Numbered from the stretch's first letter, positions 25,596 through 33,181 are shown. The stretch: 33,181 bases of DNA from Atopobiaceae bacterium (GCA_017459605.1 JAFUCQ010000040.1:1-33181); one strand, 5' to 3'. Program-made: numbers and translations. The notes: generated from the letters alone by a model not told the origin.

Positions 25596-26437
25596 TGGGA
25601 GAAATATCACTGAGCAGCGCCAAGCCATGTATGGAAGGCTCCACTACGGCGCTCTACACACACATTAGCGAACGCGGTGCATCGTTTGGTGTGGAAATGT
25701 CTGCTGAAGAGCTAGCTGAACTCGCAGTGCGACTAGACATGGGCAAAGACGAGCTAATGGCGCTCGAGGCAATCTTCACCTACTTAGCAGACAAGCACCA
25801 CGAGCAAGTAATTGAGACGCTGCTCAAGATGAGTCGCCTACCACAGAAGGTGCCCAAGACCTTCGAGGACTTTGACTTTGAACGTATACGCGGCCGTGAT
25901 GCTATGGCACTGCGCAAGTTGCCAGCGCTTTCGAACTTGCATGCAAGGAAGAATCTCGCCTTCATCGGTCCAGGTGGAATAGGAAAAACTCATCTAGCCC
26001 AAGCATACGGCAGGGCATGCTGTTTGGAAGGATACAAGGCATACTACCTCAAAGCAACCGAGCTGCGCGACAAGCTGAAAAAAGCTGCAGATTCTGGTAG
26101 CACTTCGAGAATGGTCGCTTCGCTCGTCAAACCTTCGTGCCTGATTATCGACGAAGTCGGACGCTGTACCTTTGACAAGCCATGCACAGATCTGTTCTTC
26201 GACATAGTAGATCGTCGCTACGAAAAAGACTGTGCTAACACGATGATACTTACGAGCAACACACCTACCAACAACTGGGATGAGTTCTTCACAGGAGACG
26301 ATACCTTGCTCTGTACGCTTGACCGCCTGTTCGACCGTGCTTCGGTATTCATGATGAAAGGGGCGAGTTTTCGCGGGGCGGAGCTGGAAATCTTCTCGGT
26401 GGAATCGTCGCCCTCGGCAATTAAGATGAATAGTTAA
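25595..26437 (+). CDS. istB: IS21-family helper ATPase IstB
   Basis: 280 aa from the ATG at 25595 with GGGGAGG five bases upstream; a GTG three bases earlier is closer to the site than usual. AAA+ ATPase with Walker A GPGGIGKT at 125-132, Walker B LIIDEVG at 183-189, and a TSNTP sensor segment. N-terminal helices (AEELAELAVRLDMGKDELMA) are IstB-like. DnaC-like ATPase that selects the target and stimulates IstA. It overlaps the istA stop by one base. Confidence 0.95.
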   Translation: MGEISLSSAKPCMEGSTTALYTHISERGASFGVEMSAEELAELAVRLDMGKDELMALEAIFTYLADKHHEQVIETLLKMSRLPQKVPKTFEDFDFERIRGRDAMALRKLPALSNLHARKNLAFIGPGGIGKTHLAQAYGRACCLEGYKAYYLKATELRDKLKKAADSGSTSRMVASLVKPSCLIIDEVGRCTFDKPCTDLFFDIVDRRYEKDCANTMILTSNTPTNNWDEFFTGDDTLLCTLDRLFDRASVFMMKGASFRGAELEIFSVESSPSAIKMNS

Positions 26438-26597
26438 ATTCATCGAGTTTTAGAAGTATAGAAAGAATCGCAATCGCTGGCGTATTGGCGAAATTAATTT
26501 GGCTGGGATTGGCGATTTATCTCTGACTTGGGTGTGGCGATTTTAGCTTGACGCTAACACACTAGAGAATACTAGAGAACGAATTGTAACAGCAAAA

Positions 26598-26769
26598 AGC
26601 TCTCGGCGTGACACATTTTTGCGATTTTCTGCGGATAGGGGGTGCGGTTTTGCTACCCGGGAAACACAGCACTCGCAACGCTGCAGTTAAATATGGGTCC
26701 CTTAATAGAGGGTGCTCCAGAGGGCATCTCTAAAGCACAGAAAATCGCAAAAAAGTGGCACGGAGAGCT
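26598..26769. repeat. Fold-back element with 32-34-base inverted arms
   Basis: The arms 26598-26631 and 26738-26769 match at 30 of 32 positions plus a two-base gap: AGCTCTC at the outer end, CGTG and CAC in the middle, and TTTTTGCGATTTTCTG perfectly at the inner end. They enclose 106 bases without a gene. TTTTTT follows the right arm. CGTGACACA (26607-26615) has a further inverted copy at 26776-26784. It could be a miniature mobile element, a structured RNA or a decayed IS end. It begins 39 bases right of the IS21 copy and is not part of it. Confidence 0.75.
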
Positions 26770-26787
26770 GTTTTTTGTGTCACGGTA

Positions 26788-26988
26788 ACTCATGCTAAGT
26801 TACCCCAACTCACCCCAAACTCACGCAAAGCTACTCCAAGCTACTCCAGGCCACGGCAAGTCATGCTAAGTCACGAGACTCATGCCAAGTTCATAGCAAA
26901 CCACCCCCAATCCCGCCAAAGGAAAAAGGCTCAGCAGGAGCCAAAGGGAAGGCTCAGCAGGAGCAAAAGAAATAGGCTCAGCACGAGA
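26788..26988. repeat. Cluster of short direct repeats
   Basis: TCATGCYAAGT occurs at 26790, 26861 and 26880; AAGCTACTCC twice in tandem at 26828-26847; AGGCTCAGCAGGAGC at 26927 and 26950, with a variant at 26974. No convincing gene is present in 26770-26996. Confidence 0.6.
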
Positions 26989-26996
26989 CCGAATAA

Positions 26997-27029
26997 AAAA
27001 CAGGTCAGCTCAAAGAGCTGACCTGTTTT
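26997..27029 (-). terminator. Bidirectional rho-independent terminator
   Basis: AAAACAGGTCAGCTC (26997-27011) and GAGCTGACCTGTTTT (27015-27029) form a perfect 15-pair stem with loop AAA; A-runs and T-runs flank it, so it works in both directions. It lies 55 bases beyond the stop of the NfnB-like gene and ends that minus-strand operon. Confidence 0.9.
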
Positions 27030-27083
27030 AGCTGTTCAGTGGGATAGAGTAGCTACCGAGACAGAACCGATTGCTTTCGCTCT

Positions 27084-28487
27084 TTATGCACCAAGCTTCT
27101 CGGTGATATCAGCTGCAGCTTTCTTTCCCGCACCCATCGCTAAGATGACGGTAGCGGCACCGGTGACGATGTCGCCACCTGCCCAGATGCGAGGATTACT
27201 CGTTGCACCGGTCTCTTCGTTCGCCACAATGTAGCCCCACTTGTTGAGCTCCATGCCACCAATGAGCTCGGCAAAGGGATTGGCGTTGGTGCCAATAGCA
27301 GAGATGGCTACGTCGCAGGGAATCTCCTCGATAGCACCTTCGATAGGTACTGGACGACGCCTACCACTCTCGTCGGGCTCACCAAGTTCGCAGCGCTGAA
27401 CGCGAACAGAAGCAACATTGCCATCTTCGCCAGCAATGAACTCAAGTGGTGCGACGAGAGGCATAACCTCAACGCCCTCTTGCTTGGCTTGATGCAGCTC
27501 AGCGCGACGAGCAGGCATCTCTTCTTCAGTGCGGCGATAAGCGATAATGGCACGCTCAGCACCAAGGCGCTTGGCGGTGCGTACTGCATCCATGGCTACG
27601 TTGCCGCCGCCAAAGACCACGACGTTCTTGCCATGCTTGGTGGGGGTGTCAAACTCGGGGAACTCGTTGGCGCGCATGAGGTTAACGCGCGTGAGGTACT
27701 CGTTTGCAAAGAATACCTTGGGCAGGTTCTCACCCGGAACGTTCAGGAACTTGGGCAAGCCAGCGCCCGTTGCAATGTAGATGGCGTCGTAGCCCTCTTC
27801 AAAAAGTTCGTCGGCGGTGGTGATACGACCAACGACTGAGTTGTACTCAAACTTCACGCCAAGCTCAGTCAAACCATCAATCTCGCGTTTGACGACGGCC
27901 TTGGGTAGACGGAACTCAGGAATGCCGTACACAAGAACGCCGCCGCCGGTGAAGAACGCCTCAAAGACGGTGACCTCAAAGCCGTTGCGCGCAAGCTCAC
28001 CTGCGCAGGTGATACCCGACGGGCCACTACCAACTACCGCGACCTTCTTGCCGTTTTTGGGAGCAATCTTAGGCGTGCTTCCCAGCTCAGGCTGGTCGCC
28101 CAAGAAGCGCTCAAGTTGACCGATGGCAATGGGATTACCCTTCTTGTTGAGGATGCACACGCCCTCGCACTGACTCTCCTGCGGACACACACGTCCGCAG
28201 ATAGCAGGAAGCATGGAGTCCTCGCGGATAATATCGAGGCCACGACCAAACTCCTCGGCACGAATAGCCTCGATAAACTGCGGAATCTTGATGTTGACAG
28301 GGCATCCGTCTACGCAGAGCGGCTTTTTGCAGTTGAGGCAGCGATTGGCCTCCTCAATTGCCATCTCCTTGGTATAGCCCTTGTCTACGGGACGAAAATC
28401 GCACGCGCGCTCAGCAGCGGGTTCTTCGTTGTCTGGCACACGCGGTGCCTTTGCATTAGGAATATAACGACCATTTACTTCTGGCAT
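27084..28487 (-). CDS. nfnB: NfnB/GltD-like flavoprotein (glutamate synthase small-subunit family)
   Basis: 467 aa. The N-terminal iron-sulfur part has Cys50, Cys53, Cys58, Cys62 and Cys97, Cys101, Cys107, Cys111, enough for two [4Fe-4S] clusters. The FAD site GSGPSG lies at 153-158, a second nucleotide site GGGNVAMD at 293-300, and a late GGDIVTGAATVILAMGAGKK closes the FAD fold. Often annotated as NADPH-dependent glutamate synthase (gltA). Because it overlaps by 13 bases with a ferredoxin-NADP reductase-like partner, and no glutamate synthase large subunit is present, the NADH-dependent reduced ferredoxin:NADP oxidoreductase (NfnAB) assignment is more likely. AGGAGG precedes the start. Confidence 0.85.
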   Translation of the reverse strand: MPEVNGRYIPNAKAPRVPDNEEPAAERACDFRPVDKGYTKEMAIEEANRCLNCKKPLCVDGCPVNIKIPQFIEAIRAEEFGRGLDIIREDSMLPAICGRVCPQESQCEGVCILNKKGNPIAIGQLERFLGDQPELGSTPKIAPKNGKKVAVVGSGPSGITCAGELARNGFEVTVFEAFFTGGGVLVYGIPEFRLPKAVVKREIDGLTELGVKFEYNSVVGRITTADELFEEGYDAIYIATGAGLPKFLNVPGENLPKVFFANEYLTRVNLMRANEFPEFDTPTKHGKNVVVFGGGNVAMDAVRTAKRLGAERAIIAYRRTEEEMPARRAELHQAKQEGVEVMPLVAPLEFIAGEDGNVASVRVQRCELGEPDESGRRRPVPIEGAIEEIPCDVAISAIGTNANPFAELIGGMELNKWGYIVANEETGATSNPRIWAGGDIVTGAATVILAMGAGKKAAADITEKLGA

Positions 28488-29320
28488 GAGCAGCTCCCCT
28501 CCTCAAAAGCTTTGAGGGACTCGCCCTCTTCCGTGCGATACGCCGCTTGGCGCATCTGCAGGTCTGCCCAGTTAACCTGTGTCGCGTCAAAGTCGGGACC
28601 GTCAACGCAGGCAAACTTAGTTTCGCCACCAACCTCAACACGGCAGCAACCGCACATACCCGTTCCATCAACCATGATGGGATTCAAGCTGGCGATGATG
28701 GGGGTGTTGTACTTCTCGGCGGTAAGCGCGGAGAACTTCATCATGGGTACGGGACCAACGCAAAAGACGTGGTCAACAGCTTTTTCCTGAAGCAGGCGCT
28801 CGAGCGGCGCGGTGACAACGCCCTGCTCGCCATAGGAGCCGTCATCCGTGGTGATGTGAAGATGGTCGTCATCAAGGAAGCTCCTGAACTGATCTTCGAG
28901 TAGCAGCAGGTCTTTGGTGCGAGCGCCCATGATAACGTGGACCTCACGACCCGCCTCGACCATCTGGCGGGCAACGGGATTGGCAATGGCAAGACCAACG
29001 CCTCCGCCAATGACACACCAGCGACCCTCGTCGATTTCGGTGGGCTGGCCGAGAGGACCAGTGACGTCGAGAATCTCGTCGCCAACCTCGTAGCTTGAGA
29101 GCATCTGGGTGGTTTTACCAACCACCATGAAGATGAACTCAACCCAACCTTCATCTGCGTTCCAATTTGCAAACGTGAATGGGACACGCTCGCCACACTC
29201 GTTGGCTCGAACCATCAAAAACTGGCCGGCCTTGGCATGGGCAGCCATTTTCGGAGCATCGATGCGGAACTTAAACACCTTCTCCGAGTATTGCTGCTTC
29301 TCCAGAATCCTATAGGACAT
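28475..29320 (-). CDS. nfnA: NfnA-like ferredoxin-NADP reductase subunit
   Basis: 281 aa. The FAD-binding part (VPFTFANWNADEGWVEFIFM, VTGPLGQPTE) is followed by a NAD-binding part (VIGGGVGLAIANPVARQM, about 103-120), then a C-terminal [2Fe-2S] region with Cys223, Cys225, Cys226 and Cys238 (GTGMCGCCRV, FACVDGPDFD). Related to PyrK and SudB. With its overlapping partner it should form the soluble, electron-bifurcating Nfn complex coupling NADPH, NADH and ferredoxin. In studied Nfn proteins an Asp helps bind this cluster; Asp218 is the candidate. GGAGAGGAGA lies upstream. A PyrK-like role is less likely without a nearby pyrD. Confidence 0.85.
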   Translation of the reverse strand: MSYRILEKQQYSEKVFKFRIDAPKMAAHAKAGQFLMVRANECGERVPFTFANWNADEGWVEFIFMVVGKTTQMLSSYEVGDEILDVTGPLGQPTEIDEGRWCVIGGGVGLAIANPVARQMVEAGREVHVIMGARTKDLLLLEDQFRSFLDDDHLHITTDDGSYGEQGVVTAPLERLLQEKAVDHVFCVGPVPMMKFSALTAEKYNTPIIASLNPIMVDGTGMCGCCRVEVGGETKFACVDGPDFDATQVNWADLQMRQAAYRTEEGESLKAFEEGSCSCQK

Positions 29321-29681
29321 GCATCAGTCTCCTCTCCTGACTCGTCCTGCACCAAAAGGCACAGTCCTGCTTGCAATTCTGAGAAAAGCACGACACAGGA
29401 CAGCACCTACAAGACTGGCTTAACCCCTAGCCAATGAGACTCAAAGCCAGTCATTTTGCACCGTAGTTATTTTACACATTTGCAATAACAAGTGGACGTA
29501 TCTGTTTGAATCTATGCAAATTAATGCCAGCTAAATACCAATAAGATGCCCAATAGGACGCCCTATCTAAATCTACGAGTGAAACCAGCTATAGATAAGG
29601 CCGCTACCTCATGCAAGTAGCCTTTTTGTGAGGGCACAAAGCGATTCAAAGCAACGTCTGAGGAGTTGGCAGCTTATGCAA
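29321..29681. other. Gene-free region between pth and nfnA
   Basis: 361 bases with no plausible gene. At 29600-29625 an imperfect hairpin (GGC-C-GCTAC / GTAGCC) is followed by TTTTT on the plus strand and flanked by AAAAA on the other, so it may be a weak two-way terminator behind pth. The AT-rich part 29460-29540 is where the nfnAB promoter should lie on the minus strand, but I found no convincing box pair. Confidence 0.5.
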
Positions 29682-30278
29682 TTAGCCCTGCTCGCGATGA
29701 AGTCCATTGAATTTGTCGCGCGCCACTATAACGCCATCGCTGATACACGCTTCAACAGCGTCTGCTGCAAGTTGGGCAGCGATGGCAAAGTCATCAGCAT
29801 CTGAGCCCTTGAGCTGGCGCAACACAAAATCCGCGGGATCCATACGCCCAGGCGGACGGCCAATGCCCAAACGGACGCGCGTAAAATCGGGACTACCAAG
29901 CTTGTCCATAATCGACTTGATGCCGTTGTGACCACCGGCGCCTCCACCAAGCTTGACACGAACGTCGCCCGCGGGAATGTCCAGCTCGTCATGGATAACG
30001 AGAAGCTCATCTGCCGAAACCCCGTATGCCGAGCAGAGCTGGGCAACTGGCCCTCCCGAGGTGTTCATGAAACTCTGCGGTTTAGCAAGGACAAGCTCAG
30101 AGCCGCCATGTTTTACAACGGCGGCCATGCATCCTGCTTGGCTTTTCCAGTATCGCGCGCCGAAGCGCTCAGCAAGCACATCGATTGTGGCGTAGCCAGC
30201 GTTGTGGCGCGTATTGGCGTATTGTTCACCTGGATTTCCCAGCCCTACAACCAGAGAAATCCGTTCGGGTTGTTCCAT
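29682..30278 (-). CDS. pth: Peptidyl-tRNA hydrolase
   Basis: 198 aa from the second ATG, six bases after AGGG; an ATG two codons earlier (30284) abuts that site. VVGLGNPGEQYANTRHNAGY holds catalytic His25; Asn72 (KPQSFMNTSGG), Asp97 (LLVIHDELDIPAG) and Asn118 (GGAGGHNGIKS) match the active-site residues of the Escherichia coli enzyme. It frees tRNA from dropped-off peptidyl-tRNA. Last gene of glmU-prs-pth, 36 bases after prs. Confidence 0.97.
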   Translation of the reverse strand: MEQPERISLVVGLGNPGEQYANTRHNAGYATIDVLAERFGARYWKSQAGCMAAVVKHGGSELVLAKPQSFMNTSGGPVAQLCSAYGVSADELLVIHDELDIPAGDVRVKLGGGAGGHNGIKSIMDKLGSPDFTRVRLGIGRPPGRMDPADFVLRQLKGSDADDFAIAAQLAADAVEACISDGVIVARDKFNGLHREQG

Positions 30279-30314
30279 GTGCATCCCTGCGTTTCTGTAC
30301 CTTCCTTGAGTCTC

Positions 30315-31322
30315 CTACAGGTTGAGGTCGGCCCCCACCATGCCCGAGACTGATGTATTGGTAAAGATGTGGTAGATTGCCTCGGCAAACTCGCCTGCAA
30401 CTGAGATTTGTTTAACGTACGAGACCGCATTGATAGCCTCGCAAGGCACCGAATCGGTGACCACGCACTCCTCGATAGGGGCATTTGCCAAGCGAATAAT
30501 TGCAGGGCCAGAGAAGATGCCGTGAGTTGCTCCCACGTAAATGGGGCCAGCACCTTGGTTTTTGAGCTCGTTGACCGACGCGACAAGAGTGCCTGCGGTA
30601 TCAATAATGTCGTCGTTGATGATGCAGTTCTTACCCTTGATGTTACCAATGACCGCCATGACCTCGGCCATGTTGTGTTTGGGGCGACCCTTGTGTGCGA
30701 TTGCCAGCTCGCATCCCAGCATGTCAGAGAGCTTCTTGGCGGCCTTTGCACGGCCCACATCGGGCGAGACAACCACGGTGTTGTCCCAATCCAAGCCCTT
30801 CTTTTTGTAATACTCGGCAAAGAGGGGGAGTGCTGTGAGGTGGTTGACCGGAATGTCAAAGAAGCCCTGAATCTGTCCTTGGTGTAAATCGAGGGTAATC
30901 ACGCGATCGCATCCTGCAGCTTCGAGCAGATTGGCAACGAGACGTGCAGTAATGGGCTCGCGTGGCGCTGCTTTTCTGTCCTGACGAGCGTAGCCGTAGT
31001 GGGGAAGCGCTGCGGTAAAGGTGCGGCAGCTTGCACGTTTGGCGGCGTCGCAGGCAATAAGCACTTCCATGAGGGCATCGTTGACATTGAGTCCGCCCAC
31101 CGACTGGATGAAAAACACATCAGAGCCGCGCACACTCTCATCGTAGCGTGCGTAAATCTCGCCATTCGCAAACTTCTCAAGCACGAGCCCCTGGAGCTCT
31201 ACGTTGAGAATGTCGGCAATCCGCTTAGCAAGCGCGGGATTGCAAGTCCCGGTGTAGAGCTTGAGGGACTTTTTCATATCGAAAAGCCCAGTGAGTTCTT
31301 GATACATTGGCTTTGTGACCAT
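30315..31322 (-). CDS. prs: Ribose-phosphate pyrophosphokinase (PRPP synthase)
   Basis: 335 aa, with an extra 16 or so residues at the N-terminus compared with the typical 315. GTCNPALAKRIADIL starts the enzyme; FANGEIYARYDESVRGSDVF, ALPHYGYARQDRKAAPREPI (ATP-binding loop), VITLDLHQGQIQGFF, VVVSPDVGRAKAAKK and the PRPP loop NDDIIDTAGT are all there. Makes PRPP from ribose 5-phosphate and ATP for nucleotide, His and Trp synthesis. The start overlaps the glmU stop in TAATG, a pairing common in Gram-positives. A later ATG (MKKSLKLYTG) is an alternative start. Confidence 0.97.
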   Translation of the reverse strand: MVTKPMYQELTGLFDMKKSLKLYTGTCNPALAKRIADILNVELQGLVLEKFANGEIYARYDESVRGSDVFFIQSVGGLNVNDALMEVLIACDAAKRASCRTFTAALPHYGYARQDRKAAPREPITARLVANLLEAAGCDRVITLDLHQGQIQGFFDIPVNHLTALPLFAEYYKKKGLDWDNTVVVSPDVGRAKAAKKLSDMLGCELAIAHKGRPKHNMAEVMAVIGNIKGKNCIINDDIIDTAGTLVASVNELKNQGAGPIYVGATHGIFSGPAIIRLANAPIEECVVTDSVPCEAINAVSYVKQISVAGEFAEAIYHIFTNTSVSGMVGADLNL

Positions 31323-32701
31323 TATTCCTGCTCTTTCTTCTCGCGGCTATACCCTTTGATAATGGTTTGTCGTGAGCGCTCAAGCGCGAGCGCGCCTGCT
31401 GGAACGTCTGAGGTGATGCAGCTTGACGCGCCAATAACTGAGTCATCGCCAAGGCTGACAGGGGCAACCATCATGGTGTCTGAACCCACAAACACGCGGT
31501 TACCAATGGTGGTCTTGTGCTTGTTCTTGCCATCATAATTGCAGGTAATTGAACCCGCACCAATGTTGACTCCCTCACCCATGGTGGTGTCTCCAATATA
31601 GGAGAGATGCGGAACTTTCGAGCCAGCTCCAACATAGGAGTTTTTGAGCTCAACGTGAGTGCCAACATGGGCTTTGGGACCAAGGTGAGTACCTGCTCGC
31701 AGATACGCGCGAGGACCAGCGTCGGCTCCGTCTTCAGCCACAGCCTGAATGCCCACAACCTCCTCGAGGTGCACATTGTTGTGAATCTCGCAGTCGGTGA
31801 GGCGCGTATTGGGACCAATAACGCAGTCCGTGCCAATACTGGTGGTGCCCATGAGCATGGTCATGGGGAGAAGTTCGGTGTCTTGTCCCACCGTGACGTC
31901 AGGTCCCACCCACACCAGCTCAGGCGCCATCATGGTAACGCCCTCATCCATGAGACGCGCGTTGATGCGACTTTGCATGATGCGGCCAGCCATGCTCAGT
32001 TGGGAGCGCGAGTTAACGCCGAGAAGCTCGGTGTAATCATCTGCCAGAAGCGCTGCCACGGGTTCGCCCATCTCGCGATAAACTCCCACCATGTCGGTGA
32101 TGTAATACTCACCTTGGGCGTTGTTGGTGGTGAGTTTGGTGATGTTTTGGGTGAGACGTCCGCCGCAAAAACAGTAGATTCCCGAGTTACACTCAGTGAG
32201 TTGCTCGTGCTGTTCAGGCGTGCAGTCTTTGTCCTCGATGATGGCTTCGAGCTCGCCAGACTCGCTGCGAACAATGCGACCGTATCCTGAAGGGTCGCCT
32301 GGGCGCATGCTGAGCAGCGTGCAGGCGTTGTGGTGAGCGCGGGTCTCATCGATGAGTGCACGGATGGTTTCACCCCGAACGAGCGGTGTGTCACCATATA
32401 GCACCACGGTAGGGCCACTAAAGCCGCCAATGGCGTCGCATACCGTGCGGACGGCATGTCCGGTGCCAAGGCGTTCGGTTTGCTCAATGCACTCAACATC
32501 GCTTTGGTTGGCAAGGCGTTCGCGTACTTGGTCTGCACCGTGTCCAACGACAACGATGATGCGCTCTGCTCCTGCTTCGCGAGCTGAAAAGACCGACCAC
32601 TCAATGAGTGATCGGCCGAGAATTTCGTGCAATACTTTGGGTTTTTTTGACTTCATGCGCGTACCCTCGCCAGCAGCGAGGATGACAGCGTTGACGGGCA
32701 T
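31322..32701 (-). CDS. glmU: Bifunctional GlmU (UDP-GlcNAc pyrophosphorylase / GlcN-1-P acetyltransferase)
   Basis: 459 aa, full length. The uridyltransferase domain starts with VILAAGEGTRMKSKKPKVLH and has LGTGHAV and LYGDTPL; CNSGIYCF and NAQGEYYITDMV follow. From about residue 250 there is a left-handed beta-helix of hexapeptide repeats with GAGSKVPHLSYIGD and GEGVNIGAGSITCNYDGKNK, the acetyltransferase site. Makes UDP-GlcNAc for peptidoglycan. TTTTGGAGG lies before the start. First gene of the glmU-prs-pth operon. Confidence 0.98.
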   Translation of the reverse strand: MPVNAVILAAGEGTRMKSKKPKVLHEILGRSLIEWSVFSAREAGAERIIVVVGHGADQVRERLANQSDVECIEQTERLGTGHAVRTVCDAIGGFSGPTVVLYGDTPLVRGETIRALIDETRAHHNACTLLSMRPGDPSGYGRIVRSESGELEAIIEDKDCTPEQHEQLTECNSGIYCFCGGRLTQNITKLTTNNAQGEYYITDMVGVYREMGEPVAALLADDYTELLGVNSRSQLSMAGRIMQSRINARLMDEGVTMMAPELVWVGPDVTVGQDTELLPMTMLMGTTSIGTDCVIGPNTRLTDCEIHNNVHLEEVVGIQAVAEDGADAGPRAYLRAGTHLGPKAHVGTHVELKNSYVGAGSKVPHLSYIGDTTMGEGVNIGAGSITCNYDGKNKHKTTIGNRVFVGSDTMMVAPVSLGDDSVIGASSCITSDVPAGALALERSRQTIIKGYSREKKEQE

Positions 32702-32933
32702 GTCATAGCCTCCAAAAGAGTTGGGAAGTTCATTTACGCGACGATTACGGATGGGGTGATTGCTTAACCATCATAACCTACCAAGGACTCGACGAGACAA
32801 AGAAAGCTTGGCCGATTGAGAATGACCTTGTCGATTCAAGATATGAACATAAGAAGTTCGTGTCCCTTATTTATCTTTGAATAACTGCTATTGCTCATTA
32901 AAATCAGTATTGCTCAAGGATTGTAGAACTGAG
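32702..32933. other. Gene-free region upstream of glmU
   Basis: No gene is supported. It should carry the glmU promoter on the minus strand; TTGTCT and TATGAT (about 32804 and 32778) are visible but 19 bases apart, so I do not call them. ATTGCTCA occurs at 32889 and 32909 as a short direct repeat. Confidence 0.4.
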
Positions 32934-33009
32934 TATATTATGTATGGGAAATGGTCTGGTGTTCTACGGAACCCAGGGCTGGGGAGGCGGCCAGCTGTGG
33001 TCGCCTTTT
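32934..33009 (+). ncRNA. Candidate small RNA with its own promoter and terminator
   Basis: TTGCTC (32910-32915), 18 bases, TATATT (32934-32939) is followed by about 45 bases and then a hairpin GGCGGCCA / TGGTCGCC (32986-33005, one G-U pair, loop GCTG) with TTTT. On the plus strand nothing else explains this terminator. A frame from 32877 passes through but resembles no protein and has no ribosome-binding site. The transcript would be about 65 nt. Confidence 0.35.
32986..33009 (+). terminator. Plus-strand rho-independent terminator
   Basis: An eight-pair stem (GGCGGCCA / TGGTCGCC) with a tetraloop and TTTT. Its only upstream candidate on this strand is the small RNA. Confidence 0.6.
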
Positions 33010-33048
33010 CCTTAACGAGATGCAATGAGAGATTGAACAAAACAAAAA

Positions 33049-33069
33049 AGGTCGCCACGTGGGCGACCT
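33049..33069 (-). terminator. Terminator of the tRNA-Gln gene
   Basis: AGGTCGCC / GGCGACCT (33049-33056 and 33062-33069) with a five-base loop. On the minus strand it is followed by TTTTTT and TTTTG, a classical rho-independent terminator 11 bases past the tRNA 3' end. Confidence 0.88.
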
Positions 33070-33079
33070 AGATTAACAG

Positions 33080-33154
33080 TGGCTGGGGTAGAAGGATTCG
33101 AACCCTCATACTCGGCACCAAAAACCGATGTCCTAGCCATTGGACGATACCCCA
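33080..33154 (-). tRNA. tRNA-Gln(UUG)
   Basis: 75 bases folding as a cloverleaf on the minus strand: acceptor TGGGGTA / TACCCCA, D-stem GTCC / GGAC, anticodon stem TCGGT / GCCGA with loop TTTTGGT (anticodon TTG), T-arm GAGGG-TTCGAAT-CCTTC, discriminator G and an encoded CCA. It reads CAA, and by wobble CAG, glutamine codons. Confidence 0.96.
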
Positions 33155-33181
33155 GTGCAATAAAGCCAGCAAGCCTTATGC

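Larger units (their letters stand above)
24150..26559 (+). mobile_element. Complete IS21-family insertion sequence (2410 bp)
   Basis: The left end starts TGTTAGCGCCAAGCTAAA and the right end, read inward on the minus strand, TGTTAGCGTCAAGCTAAA; similarity continues for about 50 bases through TCGCCAC and AATCGCCAATC. Each end holds several spaced AATCGCCA-type repeats, typical of IS21 multiple transposase-binding sites. CACT flanks both ends (24146-24149 and 26560-26563) as a 4-bp target duplication. An inner 14-bp inverted pair, CCAATACGCCAGCG, lies at 24257-24270 and 26475-26488. Both genes are intact, so the element may be active. Confidence 0.92.

Noticed and set aside
26586-26789. GTAAC on both sides of the fold-back element as a target duplication
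   Set aside because: The copies do not directly abut the inverted arms (7 and 15 bases away), so chance cannot be excluded.
26755-27021. 88-codon frame across the short repeats
   Set aside because: Composition follows the repeats and it runs into the terminator stem; no ribosome-binding site.
32877-33071. 64-codon frame through the small RNA candidate
   Set aside because: It crosses two terminator stems and has no ribosome-binding site or recognisable protein features.

Overview
This window is a core-genome segment of a bacterium, most likely an actinobacterium of the class Coriobacteriia (Atopobium/Lancefieldella/Olsenella type). That placement is an inference from protein character and the combined S10-spc-alpha order (secY-adk-map-infA-rpmJ-rpsM-rpsK-rpsD-rpoA-rplQ); nothing in the window proves the species.

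Layout. Bases 1-2000 hold one minus-strand gene for a DUF559/Vsr-like endonuclease-fold protein, flanked on both sides by copies of the same palindrome-bearing direct-repeat block. Bases 2000-2432 are a GC-rich leader with a 34-bp triple tandem repeat. Bases 2433-18347 are a plus-strand run of 30 genes: 26 ribosomal proteins (L3 to L17) plus secY, adk, map, infA and rpoA counted in map order from rplC to rplQ. rpsJ (S10), the usual first gene, is not in front of rplC. Nearly every spacer longer than about 35 nt in this run contains hairpins, and two spacers (before rplB and before rplE) share a related motif. The run ends with an L17 that carries a tail of about 120 residues, mostly Ala/Glu, and a strong terminator at 18460-18488.

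Bases 18490-19090 are a gene-free island of palindromes and a perfect 55-bp direct repeat. It is followed by a minus-strand membrane diguanylate cyclase, then truA (with an odd Thr/Pro/Ala-rich N-terminal extension), a family 2 glycosyltransferase and a multi-helix CmpX/mechanosensitive-channel-like membrane protein. A complete IS21-family element (24150-26559, istA/istB) has inserted into a short 10-bp tandem repeat. To its right is a noncoding stretch with a fold-back element and short repeats.

From 27084 to the end the genes are on the minus strand: an NfnAB-type flavin oxidoreductase pair (ferredoxin/NAD(P)H electron transfer), then the operon glmU-prs-pth (cell-wall UDP-GlcNAc, PRPP, peptidyl-tRNA recycling), a possible small RNA on the plus strand, and tRNA-Gln(UUG) with its own terminator.

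Best candidates for something undescribed: the direct-repeat-bounded endonuclease cassette with its palindrome family, the paired structured spacers inside the ribosomal operon, the L17 tail, and the fold-back element beside the IS.
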